Shown here piece after piece: positions 42,152-50,650 of a DNA stretch of 64,000 bases. The notes under the pieces were generated by a model that worked only from the letters and a program-made list of their open reading frames with translations, did not search any database and was not told the origin of the DNA. The position numbers and the translations under genes are program-made. Source of the stretch: Acinetobacter sp. TGL-Y2 (GTDB taxonomy: Bacteria; Pseudomonadota; Gammaproteobacteria; Pseudomonadales; Moraxellaceae); contig NZ_CP015110.1 of assembly GCF_001612555.1 (NCBI RefSeq), positions 2,666,001-2,730,000 on the forward strand, in the 5' to 3' direction. Position 1 is the first letter of the stretch. The number at the start of each line of letters is the position of its first letter.

Positions 42152-43597
42152 ATGCAATTTAATCCACGCTACCCTACGCTCAGCCCAAAGTTGTTTCACC
42201 ATCAGCAACCCGTCCCACTCAAAGGCGCTAAATCGGGTCATTTTAATGAAGCACTTGCCAATCAACTGAATTGGTCAGAAGAAGATAAGCAATCGTGGAT
42301 CGAAATTTGTAGTGGTCAAAAAACCTTTGCTGAATTTGAACCCTTAGCGATGGTCTATGCAGGTCATCAATTTGGTCAATGGGCCGGTCAATTGGGAGAT
42401 GGTCGTGGACTATTGATTGCTCAAATTTTAGATCGAAATAATCAAACTATAGATTTACATTTAAAAGGTGCTGGCTCAACGCCCTACTCTCGTATGGGCG
42501 ATGGTCGTGCGGTTTTACGCTCTACGATTCGTGAATATTTGGCAGGTCATGCCTTAAATAACTTAGGTGTACCTTCGAGTCACTCCGTTGGATTTACCTC
42601 TTCAGAGCAAGGTGTGCAACGTGAAAAATTAGAACGTGGTGCAATGCTACTACGCACATCAGATTGTCATATTCGTTTAGGACATTTTGAATGGATCAAT
42701 CAGTATCAATCAGAGCTTTTGCCTGAATTTACCCAAAAATGTATCGAATGGCACTATCCTGAATGTCTTGAAGCAGAACAGCCAATTTTAGCTTTTGCCC
42801 ATAAAGTGATTCAACGCACGGCGGTAATGATTGCAAAGTGGCAATTGGTGGGTTTCGCTCATGGCGTGATGAATACGGATAATTTGAATATTACAGGCTC
42901 AACGCTAGATTTTGGTCCTTATGGTTTTATGGAACGTTTTCGCCCCAATTGGATCAATAACCATTCCGATCATCATGCGCGCTATACCTATCAGCAGCAG
43001 CCCAGCATTGGACATTGGAACCTATGGAATTGGCTGAATAATCTTGCTCCGCTTCGACCAGAAAACTATGAAAAAGAACAATGGAAAGAGGCTTTAACTG
43101 AATGCTTGGAACATTATGAGCCCACATTTCTGGAGCACTATAAACTAGGCTTAAGTCAGAAAATGGGATTACCAAGTTTTCATAAAGATAGTTTTGATTG
43201 TGCAATGGCTTTCTTGAGAATTTTGCAAACAGAGCAATTGGACTATACGCAAAGCTTTATTCGTCTGCAAAATAAAAAATATGAGGTGATTAAAGATGAT
43301 TGCTTAGACCGTCGTCAGTTTGAAAGTTTTTTGAGCCAGTATGAACATATTCGTCAGGGACAAGATATAGTTGAACTCAATGCGGCCATGCAAACAGCCA
43401 ATCCTGTTTATATTTTACGAAACCATATGATGCAGAAAGCGATTGAGTTGGCTGAAAAAAATGACTTTTCAGAAGTAGAGCGTTTATTTACTTTGCTCAG
43501 TCAACCTTTTAAAAAGCAAGTTAAATTCGAAACTTCTGCGGATCTGCAACCATTACCGAGTGATGTACCAGAGGTGATGGTGAGTTGTTCTTCTTAA
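42152..43597 (+). CDS. selO: Protein adenylyltransferase SelO (YdiU family)
   Basis: The 481-residue pseudokinase-fold protein has AGHQFGQWAGQLGDGRG (about residues 70-86), LHLKGAGSTPYSRMGDGRAVLRS and the catalytic stretch AHGVMNTDNLNITG with TLDFGP: Asp243, Asn244 and Asp253 by position. SelO transfers AMP to Ser, Thr or Tyr of proteins and is linked to redox stress. E. coli SelO ends in a selenocysteine or cysteine; here the end is VSCSS, so a conserved C-terminal Cys is present and no UGA readthrough is needed. An inverted repeat follows. Confidence 0.93.
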   Translation: MQFNPRYPTLSPKLFHHQQPVPLKGAKSGHFNEALANQLNWSEEDKQSWIEICSGQKTFAEFEPLAMVYAGHQFGQWAGQLGDGRGLLIAQILDRNNQTIDLHLKGAGSTPYSRMGDGRAVLRSTIREYLAGHALNNLGVPSSHSVGFTSSEQGVQREKLERGAMLLRTSDCHIRLGHFEWINQYQSELLPEFTQKCIEWHYPECLEAEQPILAFAHKVIQRTAVMIAKWQLVGFAHGVMNTDNLNITGSTLDFGPYGFMERFRPNWINNHSDHHARYTYQQQPSIGHWNLWNWLNNLAPLRPENYEKEQWKEALTECLEHYEPTFLEHYKLGLSQKMGLPSFHKDSFDCAMAFLRILQTEQLDYTQSFIRLQNKKYEVIKDDCLDRRQFESFLSQYEHIRQGQDIVELNAAMQTANPVYILRNHMMQKAIELAEKNDFSEVERLFTLLSQPFKKQVKFETSADLQPLPSDVPEVMVSCSS

Positions 43598-43604
43598 TAT
43601 ATCT

Positions 43605-43645
43605 AAATCACTGTGGATCATTTGAAATATGATTCACAGTGATTT
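43605..43645. terminator. Long inverted repeat after selO
   Basis: AAATCACTGTG (43605-43615) and CACAGTGATTT (43635-43645) pair, extended inwards by ATCAT/ATGAT with a mismatch. It has a T run at the 3' end and probably terminates selO. Confidence 0.6.
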
Positions 43646-43719
43646 TCAAAATGAATACCGCACGATTATTTAATTCAATTAAAATAATCGACATAAATAA
43701 CAAGAAACGATCGCACACA

Positions 43720-44316
43720 ATGTCTAAAAAAATAAGCTGGAGTATTTTTTTACTACTGATTATTGCAGTCGGTATCACTTACGCTTATTTTAAATACAAT
43801 CGCTATTTACCCATGCTTGATCAATCTCAAGCTACCACTTTATCGCAACTTGAAATTGAAAAAATTCGAGCACAAACGCCGATTACGTTGATTAGAGTCT
43901 TCAAAGCCAAGCGCACACTTGAACTGCTGCATGATGATCAGGTCATTAAAGCCTACTCAATGCGTTTAGGTTTCAACCCTATCGGTCATAAAGTCAAAGA
44001 AGGTGATGGTAAAACACCAGAAGGAAGCTATGTCATTGATTGGCGCAATCCACAGAGTCAATTTTATAAATCCTTGCACATCTCCTACCCCAATGCTCAA
44101 GATCAAGCCACTGCTAAAGCGCTGGGCGTATCACCTGGGGGTGACGTGATGATTCATGGTTCAGCCAACAACAAGCAACTCCAAGCCTTACCTCAATTGA
44201 TGGATTATATGCCTCGAAGCGATTGGACTTGGGGCTGTGTGGCGGTGAGAAACATCGATATGGATGAACTTTGGAGATTGGTGGACAATGGAACTGCTAT
44301 TGAAATCGCTCCATAA
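43720..44316 (+). CDS. YkuD-type L,D-transpeptidase family protein
   Basis: From MSKKISWSIF the product is 198 residues with one N-terminal membrane anchor and a YkuD domain whose catalytic motif is VMIHGSANN (His146) and WTWGCVAVRN (Cys173). Such enzymes form or remove peptidoglycan 3-3 crosslinks or attach lipoproteins, in the periplasm. The open frame starts 27 codons earlier, inside the selO terminator hairpin, so that start is rejected; the SD for 43720 is weak. Neighbours give no partner. Confidence 0.87.
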   Translation: MSKKISWSIFLLLIIAVGITYAYFKYNRYLPMLDQSQATTLSQLEIEKIRAQTPITLIRVFKAKRTLELLHDDQVIKAYSMRLGFNPIGHKVKEGDGKTPEGSYVIDWRNPQSQFYKSLHISYPNAQDQATAKALGVSPGGDVMIHGSANNKQLQALPQLMDYMPRSDWTWGCVAVRNIDMDELWRLVDNGTAIEIAP

Positions 44317-44349
44317 CAATAAATTAAAATGGCAAAGAGGAACTAAAGA

Positions 44350-44737
44350 ATGAATGGATTAGAGATTCAAAAACTTGCTTTAAAGATTGCGTTAACTTTA
44401 CCTGAAACTCGCTTAAGCCAGCCTTTTGGTGAAGGCTGTGATGTAATCAAAGTAATGGATAAAGTCTTTTTACTCTCCACTGAATATTCGCAACAGCCTT
44501 TGGTCAATTTGAAATGCGATCCAATCCTATGCAGAAGAACTCAAAACGCTCTACCCTTCGATTCGAGCGGGTTATCACATGAATAAAAAGCATTGGATTT
44601 CAGTTTATGCAGGGGAAAAAATAGATGTACTTTTGGTTGAGGATTTAGTGAAAGACTCTTATGCATTGGTGGTGAAGAAGTTAGGTAAAATTGAAAGGAT
44701 GCGGGTTGAGCTTTTGAGAAATGTCGAAATACTCTGA
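44350..44737 (+). pseudogene. MmcQ/YjbR family gene, frameshifted
   Basis: The frame starts MNGLEIQKLALKIALTLPETR and runs through FGEGCDVIKVMDKVFLL to VNLKCDP, family-typical of YjbR/MmcQ (DNA-binding cyaY-fold) proteins. One extra A at about 44523-44524 then throws it out. In the other frame the expected continuation [21 protein letters not shown] and KHWISVYAG runs to TGA at 44735. The gene is otherwise intact, about 128 residues. It could be a true null mutation or a one-base sequencing error in AA. Confidence 0.88.
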
Positions 44738-44773
44738 TTTAAAAGTAGGAAATCATTTCGAATAGGAGGCTTT

Positions 44774-45220
44774 ATGTTAGAAATGGATATTAGAGCACAG
44801 AATATGGATATTAAAATCAGACAACTTTTGGACCCGAAATACCAGTTCTATTTATATAAAGTAGATACTTATTTCTATATAAGCTATCAATTTGATTCTG
44901 GTTTTATGGGAGGGGAAAGGATTCATGGAATCAGTAAAGAAGACTTTAGAACTTTGCTTAGTAATCCATTAAAATTTACTGATGTTATATACTATAAATA
45001 TATGGTGGGTAGAGATAAATTTCCAGTTGATTTCCCAGAATTGAAAAATTATCCAAAGCTTACAAGAGAAACTGATCCATTTATTTTGTATCAATTAGAT
45101 AATCACTATTTTCTACTTATGTGGAAAGGTCGAATTGAGGGACAACAAATAGCTAAAGAAATATCACAAAGAAATTTTGACAAGCTCATGAGGAATGAAA
45201 TTTCACCTATTCAGATTTAA
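44774..45220 (+). CDS. Orphan two-repeat protein (148 aa)
   Basis: The protein starts MLEMDIRAQNMD with a strong GGAGG six bases upstream. It contains two similar units: YQFYLYKVDTYFYISYQFDS...ISKEDFRTLLSNP (about residues 23-64) and DPFILYQLDNHYFLLMWKGR...ISQRNFDKLMRNE (about 101-142). Each has strands with F/Y-rich alternation, a Gly turn, and a final helix with the pattern IS-x-x-F-x-x-L. I do not recognise the family. Soluble, no signal peptide. It is more AT-rich than neighbours and follows a broken gene, so may be acquired. Confidence 0.7.
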   Translation: MLEMDIRAQNMDIKIRQLLDPKYQFYLYKVDTYFYISYQFDSGFMGGERIHGISKEDFRTLLSNPLKFTDVIYYKYMVGRDKFPVDFPELKNYPKLTRETDPFILYQLDNHYFLLMWKGRIEGQQIAKEISQRNFDKLMRNEISPIQI

Positions 45221-45544
45221 AATACCTAAACACTTTGGTTTTGGTCGCATTAAGAAGTTAAGATTTACTAGAATTAACATAATAAACGTTATACAAAATT
45301 GTTTTTTATTGGTAGTGCTAAAAACCAACGTGTAATAATTCATTTATATATTTTAATATCAATAACTTATTATTTTTATCACGTCGTATTCATGCACTAC
45401 CTAATATAGATCATAATTTTTGACACAAAAAGACACCCAAGCAGTTTTACTTGGGCGCTTTAACAGATTTTTCATACTTTACAAATAGAAAACGACTGGT
45501 TTACCACAACAATCATGATTTATTCTACTAAAGAGTACTAATGA
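45221..45544. other. AT-rich spacer with a small hairpin
   Basis: No gene seen. CCCAAG (45436-45441) and CTTGGG (45450-45455) form a weak hairpin, a possible terminator for either convergent gene; the aroP-like gene lies just beyond it. Confidence 0.5.
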
Positions 45545-46897
45545 TCAAGCCTGTTTCTTCACAAGCTTAAACACACCAAACAAAACTGCAATCCACACGG
45601 GTAACATTAATACCGACAACATAAAGCCTTGCGTCCACATGATGTAAAGCAACATCAACATAAAGGCCAAAACGAGATAGTTCGTGAAAGGCGCGAACAC
45701 AGCTGGAAACTTACTTTTTATCCCTGCTTTCTGCATGGCTTTTCTAAACTTCAAATGAATCAAACTGATCATCATCCAATTCAACACCGCTGCTGCCACC
45801 ACGATATAAATTAAATAGCTCAGTGCTTTTTCAGGCAAGAAGTAATTCAGTAGTACGCATCCAAAAATCAACAATGCTGAGAATAAAACGGCTGGAATCG
45901 GAATGCCTTGCTTATTGAGCTGTTTAAAAATTTGCGGTGCATTGCCCTGTTCTGCCAAGCCCAATAACATGCGACTATTGGCATACATGCCACTATTACA
46001 CACTGAAAGCGATGCAGTGAGAATAATAAAATTAAGCAAATGTGCTGCCCAACCAATCCCCATTTGGCTAAAAATCATGACAAAAGGACTATGTTCTAAA
46101 TCACCTAAGTTCAGCTGATTCCACGGCACAAGAGACAAAAGAATAGCTAAAGAACAGATATAAAATAGAAATACCCGTAGCACAATTTGATTAATGGCTT
46201 TGGGAATATTTTGATCTGGATTTTCGGTTTCAGCTGCAGCCATACTGATCAATTCAATCCCACCAAAGGCAAACATCATAAAGGCAAGCATATAAAATAA
46301 GCCTTCGAAGCCATTGGGGAAAAATCCTCCATGCGACCAAAGGTTGCTGATCGATACCGTAGAGTCCACATCTGCGGTCATGAGTAAATACACACCAAAG
46401 ATAATCATCGCAATAATCGCGAGCACTTTGATCATCGACAACCAAAACTCAGATTCGGCATACAGTTTGACATTGGCGAGATTAGCAAGCGTTACCACGA
46501 TAAAGAAAAATAAGACCGATACCCACGCTGGAATTTCCGGCAACCAATAATTGATATATTTCCCAATAGCAGTGAGCTCAGTCATTGCGACCAAAATATA
46601 AAGAATCCAGTAATTCCAACCGGTTAGAAATCCTGAAAATTTACCCCAATATTTAAAGGCAAAATAACTAAATGAACCCGTCACAGGCTCATGCACGATC
46701 ATTTCACCCAATTGGCGCATAATCAGGAACGCAATCAAACCACCAATCAAATAGCCCAGAATAATTGAAGGACCTGCCGATTGGATAATATGTGCTGAAC
46801 CCAAGAATAGTCCTGTACCAATTGCGCCCCCCAAAGCGATCAACTGAATATGACGATTCTTTAAACGGCGCTGTAATGTAGGCGTCTCGCTGTTCAA
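45545..46897 (-). CDS. aroP: Aromatic amino acid permease, AroP-like
   Basis: The 450-residue APC permease matches E. coli AroP well in memory: KNRHIQLIALGGAIGTGLFLGSA, IAFLIMRQLGEMIVHEPVTGSF, GWNYWILYILVAMTELTAIGKY and FGGIELISMAAAETENPDQNIPKA. Twelve helices are predicted, with the TM1 GGAIGTG break. It should import Phe, Tyr or Trp with protons. It is transcribed alone on the minus strand with no transport partners. A related permease of the LysP type is at 24.6 kb in this window, but the two are not adjacent. Confidence 0.85.
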   Translation of the reverse strand: MNSETPTLQRRLKNRHIQLIALGGAIGTGLFLGSAHIIQSAGPSIILGYLIGGLIAFLIMRQLGEMIVHEPVTGSFSYFAFKYWGKFSGFLTGWNYWILYILVAMTELTAIGKYINYWLPEIPAWVSVLFFFIVVTLANLANVKLYAESEFWLSMIKVLAIIAMIIFGVYLLMTADVDSTVSISNLWSHGGFFPNGFEGLFYMLAFMMFAFGGIELISMAAAETENPDQNIPKAINQIVLRVFLFYICSLAILLSLVPWNQLNLGDLEHSPFVMIFSQMGIGWAAHLLNFIILTASLSVCNSGMYANSRMLLGLAEQGNAPQIFKQLNKQGIPIPAVLFSALLIFGCVLLNYFLPEKALSYLIYIVVAAAVLNWMMISLIHLKFRKAMQKAGIKSKFPAVFAPFTNYLVLAFMLMLLYIMWTQGFMLSVLMLPVWIAVLFGVFKLVKKQA

Positions 46898-47080
46898 AAC
46901 ATAATCTCTTCGTTTATAAAAAAGGGGATTGTAGTCGCTTTATAATCTATAGCCTAGTTAGCGTATTGCGAGTCTGAACTATAGGAGAATATTTTTTGTT
47001 CATATCTAGGTTTTTTAATGATTAAGTATCTGATTGATTGAAATAAATTACTAAAATTAGCCCTTAATATTTTAATCATA

Positions 47081-47113
47081 AAAAAGCGGATAAACATAAT
47101 CTATCCGCTTTTT
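47081..47113. terminator. Terminator of baeR
   Basis: A 12-bp stem including GCGGATA and TATCCGC with A and T flanks, 18 bases after the baeR stop. Confidence 0.88.
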
Positions 47114-47130
47114 TTAGGCACTGGTACCGA

Positions 47131-47817
47131 TCAGTCTTCAGGATACTCGAAGCGATACCCTACACCATACACCGCCTGAACCCACTCATGACGGTTGCCT
47201 GTTTCGGCTGCATCAGAAATTTTACGACGTAGATTTTTAATATGGCTGTCAATCACACGATCCGCCACTTCAAAACTGTCTGGATTAATATGATCCAAGA
47301 GTTGCGCACGTGAGTACACTTGACCGACATGCTCTAAAAATAGTTCGAGTAATCGGAACTCTGTTGGCGTTAAATTTAAGGTTTTTTGTTGATACCAAAT
47401 ACGTTGCTGGGCTTTATCAATCCGGAATAAATTGTTTTCTTCAGGTTCAATTTTACGTGCTAAACGGCGGAGTACTGCTTGAACACGCGCGACCAATTCT
47501 TTGGGACTAAAAGGCTTACACAAATAATCATCTGCACCCATATTAAGACCCAAAACACGGTCAATTTCTTCTGTACGGGCTGTGACCATAATAATCGGTA
47601 AGTCAGATTGTTCACGTATTTTACGGCACATGGTCAAGCCATCCATGCGTGGCACCATTAAGTCTAAAATCATCAGACTCGGTTTACGTTGTTGGAAGCT
47701 GTCATAGGCTTCTTGACCATCATGAAACATACTGACTTCAAAGCCTGCTGCTTCTAAATAATCGCGTACCAATTGTGCAAGTTCAACTTCATCTTCAACC
47801 AGCATTATGTGCTTCAT
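47131..47817 (-). CDS. baeR: OmpR-family response regulator BaeR
   Basis: The 228-residue protein has a receiver domain (acidic pocket VEDE, phosphoacceptor D52 in LDLMVPRMDG, KPFSPKEL) and an OmpR winged-helix DNA-binding domain with LTPTEFRLLELF and ADRVIDSHIKNLRRKI. It resembles Acinetobacter BaeR. It is the response half of BaeSR, an envelope-stress and efflux regulator in this genus. ATG 47817 has AAGGAAGATAC; a 16-codon extension upstream overlaps baeS and is rejected. It starts 11 bases after baeS ends, so they are one operon. Confidence 0.92.
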   Translation of the reverse strand: MKHIMLVEDEVELAQLVRDYLEAAGFEVSMFHDGQEAYDSFQQRKPSLMILDLMVPRMDGLTMCRKIREQSDLPIIMVTARTEEIDRVLGLNMGADDYLCKPFSPKELVARVQAVLRRLARKIEPEENNLFRIDKAQQRIWYQQKTLNLTPTEFRLLELFLEHVGQVYSRAQLLDHINPDSFEVADRVIDSHIKNLRRKISDAAETGNRHEWVQAVYGVGYRFEYPED

Positions 47818-47828
47818 GTATCTTCCTT

Positions 47829-49487
47829 TTATATCTTGCTCTGTTTTGGAAAGGTCAATTTGCAACGCAAACCACCCAATGGTGAATGATCAAAACTCAG
47901 TGTGCCATGTAGACCTTGCGCAATTTTAACGGATAATGCCAAGCCCAAACCTGTGCCACCAGTACTTCGTGTACGTGAATCATCCACCCGATAAAACCGT
48001 TCACCCAAATGCGCCAATTGTTCATCGGTCAAGCCAAATGGACTGTCGTCTACAATCACAGACCATGTCCGCTCATCTTGAAGCGTATGCACATGAACTT
48101 CACCGCCTGCTTGGGTATAACGAATACTATTGCCCAATAAGTTGACCATGATTTGCTTAAAGCGATCTACATCTAATTGTAAATCGGCAGATTGACCCTG
48201 TGTCGTGATCTTTAGATTGGCTTGTTCAAATTTCGGTTGGAAATTTTGAACTTCCTGTAGAACCACTACCCAAGGATCAATCTCTGAAAAATAAAAACTC
48301 AATTGCTGGGCTTCCGCTTGTGCCAAATCTGCTAAATCTTGGGTCAGTTTTTTCAAACTGTTCACTTGACCGAGCATCGATGCAAAGTGCTCTGGCGTCG
48401 GTTTACGAATGCCGTCTTGCATCGCTTCAATCTGCGCCTGTAAAACAGCAAGTGGGGTTTTCAGTTCATGCGAGGTGTCTGCCACCCATTGACGACGTGA
48501 ATGTTCATGTTGATCTAGAATCACTGCCAACTGGTTAATTTCAGTAGATAGGTCGCCCAGCTCATCATTACGATTCACTTTAACTTGATGCTGATAATTA
48601 CCTTTGGTCAGCTCACGTGTCGCATTCAGCAGACGTTGAATCGGCTTTTTAAAGTAGGTCGCAAGCAACGATGCTGCCACTAAACTGGTCAAAAACGATA
48701 AAATATAAATCAGTAATAAATAACGTTTTTGATTGCTAAAAAAGTTAATACTCAACGCATCATCTTGATCCAATACCGGACGTAAACCCAAATACGCCAC
48801 GACTTTGTTATTCACTTCAACCGCTCTAAAAGACACCGGATTTTCTGATGGCTCACCCAAAATAAATTGTTTATCAGCATCATAAAGTGATAACCGTGAA
48901 CTCAATCCCAAGTGATCCGACATCGAGATAAATAACTTCTTACCTTCATGCTGCTCTGAGGTACGAATACCGGCAATGGCTGAATTTTTAGACTTTTTAT
49001 AAGTCGATCTAAATTGGTTTTGATTGGAGCTCAGGGGAAATTTTAAGCCTTCGAAAGGCTGATACGCTGACGGTAAATTTTCCTCTAAAACTTTGAGTTC
49101 TTCAGGGCTAACCGTTTGCGTGCGCTGTGACTCAATTTCACTCATTAAGGTATGTTCTTTAAAATACCGTTGTTGCAGTGCAATGTCATATTGACGACGC
49201 AGCCACCAGCGTGACAGTCGATCATAGTCATCAGGTGCAGCAGTCCCTTCAATTTGTAAAATTTGCGCTTGAACAGCATTACCCCAATCTTGATATACGC
49301 CATAGACCCCTGCCAAATTTTCAATCATAAAATCCAGCTTTTGCATTTCAACATCCGCCACATATTGGGTGAAGTTTTTTTGCATGGTCCAATGCAACAC
49401 ACTTAAGCTGACTGTGGTGATTAACAATGTGGTTAATAGCACAGTTAAAAATAAGCGTAAGGCGATCGGCACGCGGCGTATATTCAA
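47829..49487 (-). CDS. baeS: Sensor histidine kinase BaeS
   Basis: The 552-residue kinase has an N-terminal membrane helix, a periplasmic sensor region (about 35-255), a second helix (about 256-277), a HAMP domain (to about 327), HisKA with H340 in DTSHELKTPLA, and an HATPase domain (NLLGNSIRYTQAGGE, DDSPFGLTDEQL, GTGLGLALS). The sensor region is larger than in E. coli BaeS (467 residues in all). It phosphorylates BaeR. ATP lid and G boxes are complete. It is divergent from a lipoprotein gene that could be a target. Confidence 0.9.
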   Translation of the reverse strand: MNIRRVPIALRLFLTVLLTTLLITTVSLSVLHWTMQKNFTQYVADVEMQKLDFMIENLAGVYGVYQDWGNAVQAQILQIEGTAAPDDYDRLSRWWLRRQYDIALQQRYFKEHTLMSEIESQRTQTVSPEELKVLEENLPSAYQPFEGLKFPLSSNQNQFRSTYKKSKNSAIAGIRTSEQHEGKKLFISMSDHLGLSSRLSLYDADKQFILGEPSENPVSFRAVEVNNKVVAYLGLRPVLDQDDALSINFFSNQKRYLLLIYILSFLTSLVAASLLATYFKKPIQRLLNATRELTKGNYQHQVKVNRNDELGDLSTEINQLAVILDQHEHSRRQWVADTSHELKTPLAVLQAQIEAMQDGIRKPTPEHFASMLGQVNSLKKLTQDLADLAQAEAQQLSFYFSEIDPWVVVLQEVQNFQPKFEQANLKITTQGQSADLQLDVDRFKQIMVNLLGNSIRYTQAGGEVHVHTLQDERTWSVIVDDSPFGLTDEQLAHLGERFYRVDDSRTRSTGGTGLGLALSVKIAQGLHGTLSFDHSPLGGLRCKLTFPKQSKI

Positions 49488-49733
49488 AATCTAACTCATC
49501 ATTTTTAGCTCATTTTAACTATTGTATAGAAGCAATCGATAAAAAACCCTTCATTGTTTCTTCATCTTTGTTTCAAGTTTATATTTAAGTGATTGCAATG
49601 ATTGAGATGGCTATCCGTGCAGCCTGTGCGCCTACAGCGATTTAACCCAACTCCATCCTTTCTTCATTTTTTTTATATAGTCTTGTGTGCTGATGTAATT
49701 GAAATCAAATCTACAGCAATGGGGATAACAACA

Positions 49734-50360
49734 ATGAATGCTATGACTAAAATCGCAATGCTCACCACTGGACTCATCTCGATGGGTGCATTAACCGCCT
49801 GTCAAACCACGACAGCACCTCAAGAGCAAAATTCAGGTCACGTGAAAGCCCATCATAAACAAGATCGTATGACACCAGAACAACGCGAGCTATATAAGCA
49901 AAAGCGTGCTGATCGTCAGCAGATGTTTGAGCAAGTCAAAAAAGCCTGTGATGGCAAAGCTGTCGGCACTGCAGTACAAATTAAAGCGGGTGAAAAAGTC
50001 ATCAACGGCAGCTGTGAAATTCATTTTAAAGCAGACCGTAAAGACATGAAACACATGCGCGGTGAACACCGTAGCATGAAAGGCGAACATCACGGCGTGA
50101 TGAAAGGTGAAGTACGCAGTTTTAAACAAAACCGTGGCGAAGCATTAACAGATGCAAAACGTGCGGAATTGACCAAAGCCTATGATCAACGTTTGGCACA
50201 ACGTCAAGCACAGCAACAAGCGCTGGCTAAAGCTTGTGTGGGTCAAAGTCATGGCAAAGCTGTACAGATTAAAGTCGGTGAAAAAACCGTAAATGGTCAA
50301 TGTCTGGTACGCTTTCACCCTGAAAAAATGCACAATCAAGCCAGCACCAAAGCTGCATAA
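49734..50360 (+). CDS. Histidine-rich lipoprotein with a duplicated motif
   Basis: The 208-residue protein has a lipoprotein signal with lipobox LTAC, and then two copies of a motif: KKACDGKAVGTAVQIKAGEKVINGSCEIHF and AKACVGQSHGKAVQIKVGEKTVNGQCLVRF, about 100 residues apart, each with a Cys pair. A region between is rich in His, Lys and Met (MKGEHHGVMKGE). Helical parts begin MTPEQRELYKQKRADR, which loosely recalls the LTxxQ motif of Spy/CpxP. It is divergent from baeS and may belong to the BaeR regulon; that is inference. The upstream frame start is rejected in favour of ATG 49734 with GGGGAT before it. Confidence 0.75.
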   Translation: MNAMTKIAMLTTGLISMGALTACQTTTAPQEQNSGHVKAHHKQDRMTPEQRELYKQKRADRQQMFEQVKKACDGKAVGTAVQIKAGEKVINGSCEIHFKADRKDMKHMRGEHRSMKGEHHGVMKGEVRSFKQNRGEALTDAKRAELTKAYDQRLAQRQAQQQALAKACVGQSHGKAVQIKVGEKTVNGQCLVRFHPEKMHNQASTKAA

Positions 50361-50373
50361 ATTCTGAATATTT

Positions 50374-50400
50374 AAAAAGGCGCTGAATGCGCCTTTTTTT
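50374..50400 (+). terminator. Terminator of the lipoprotein gene
   Basis: GGCGC and GCGCC pair around TGAAT with A5 and T7 flanks, 18 bases past the stop. Confidence 0.88.
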
Positions 50401-50650
50401 ATGGACATATCTTTTTACGTTTTTGACCATATGTTTCACATGAATTACCTCAAATATTTATATACTCTAAATACTTAGCTTTTTTTATCATTTTTTCTTT
50501 GACTTTACAGTCACACAGAAAGTGGCTATAAAACTTGTAGCAAGCCATAAGTTATTGCACGATGTAGTAGAACTATAGGTGTCATTGAAGACACTACACA
50601 TTTTTTATTAAGATTATAAATCTGGTCTAACCAGTATTGAGGAAACCGAT

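Noticed and set aside
43639..43719. Longer start for the L,D-transpeptidase
   Set aside because: It lies inside the selO inverted repeat and would add a non-family leader.
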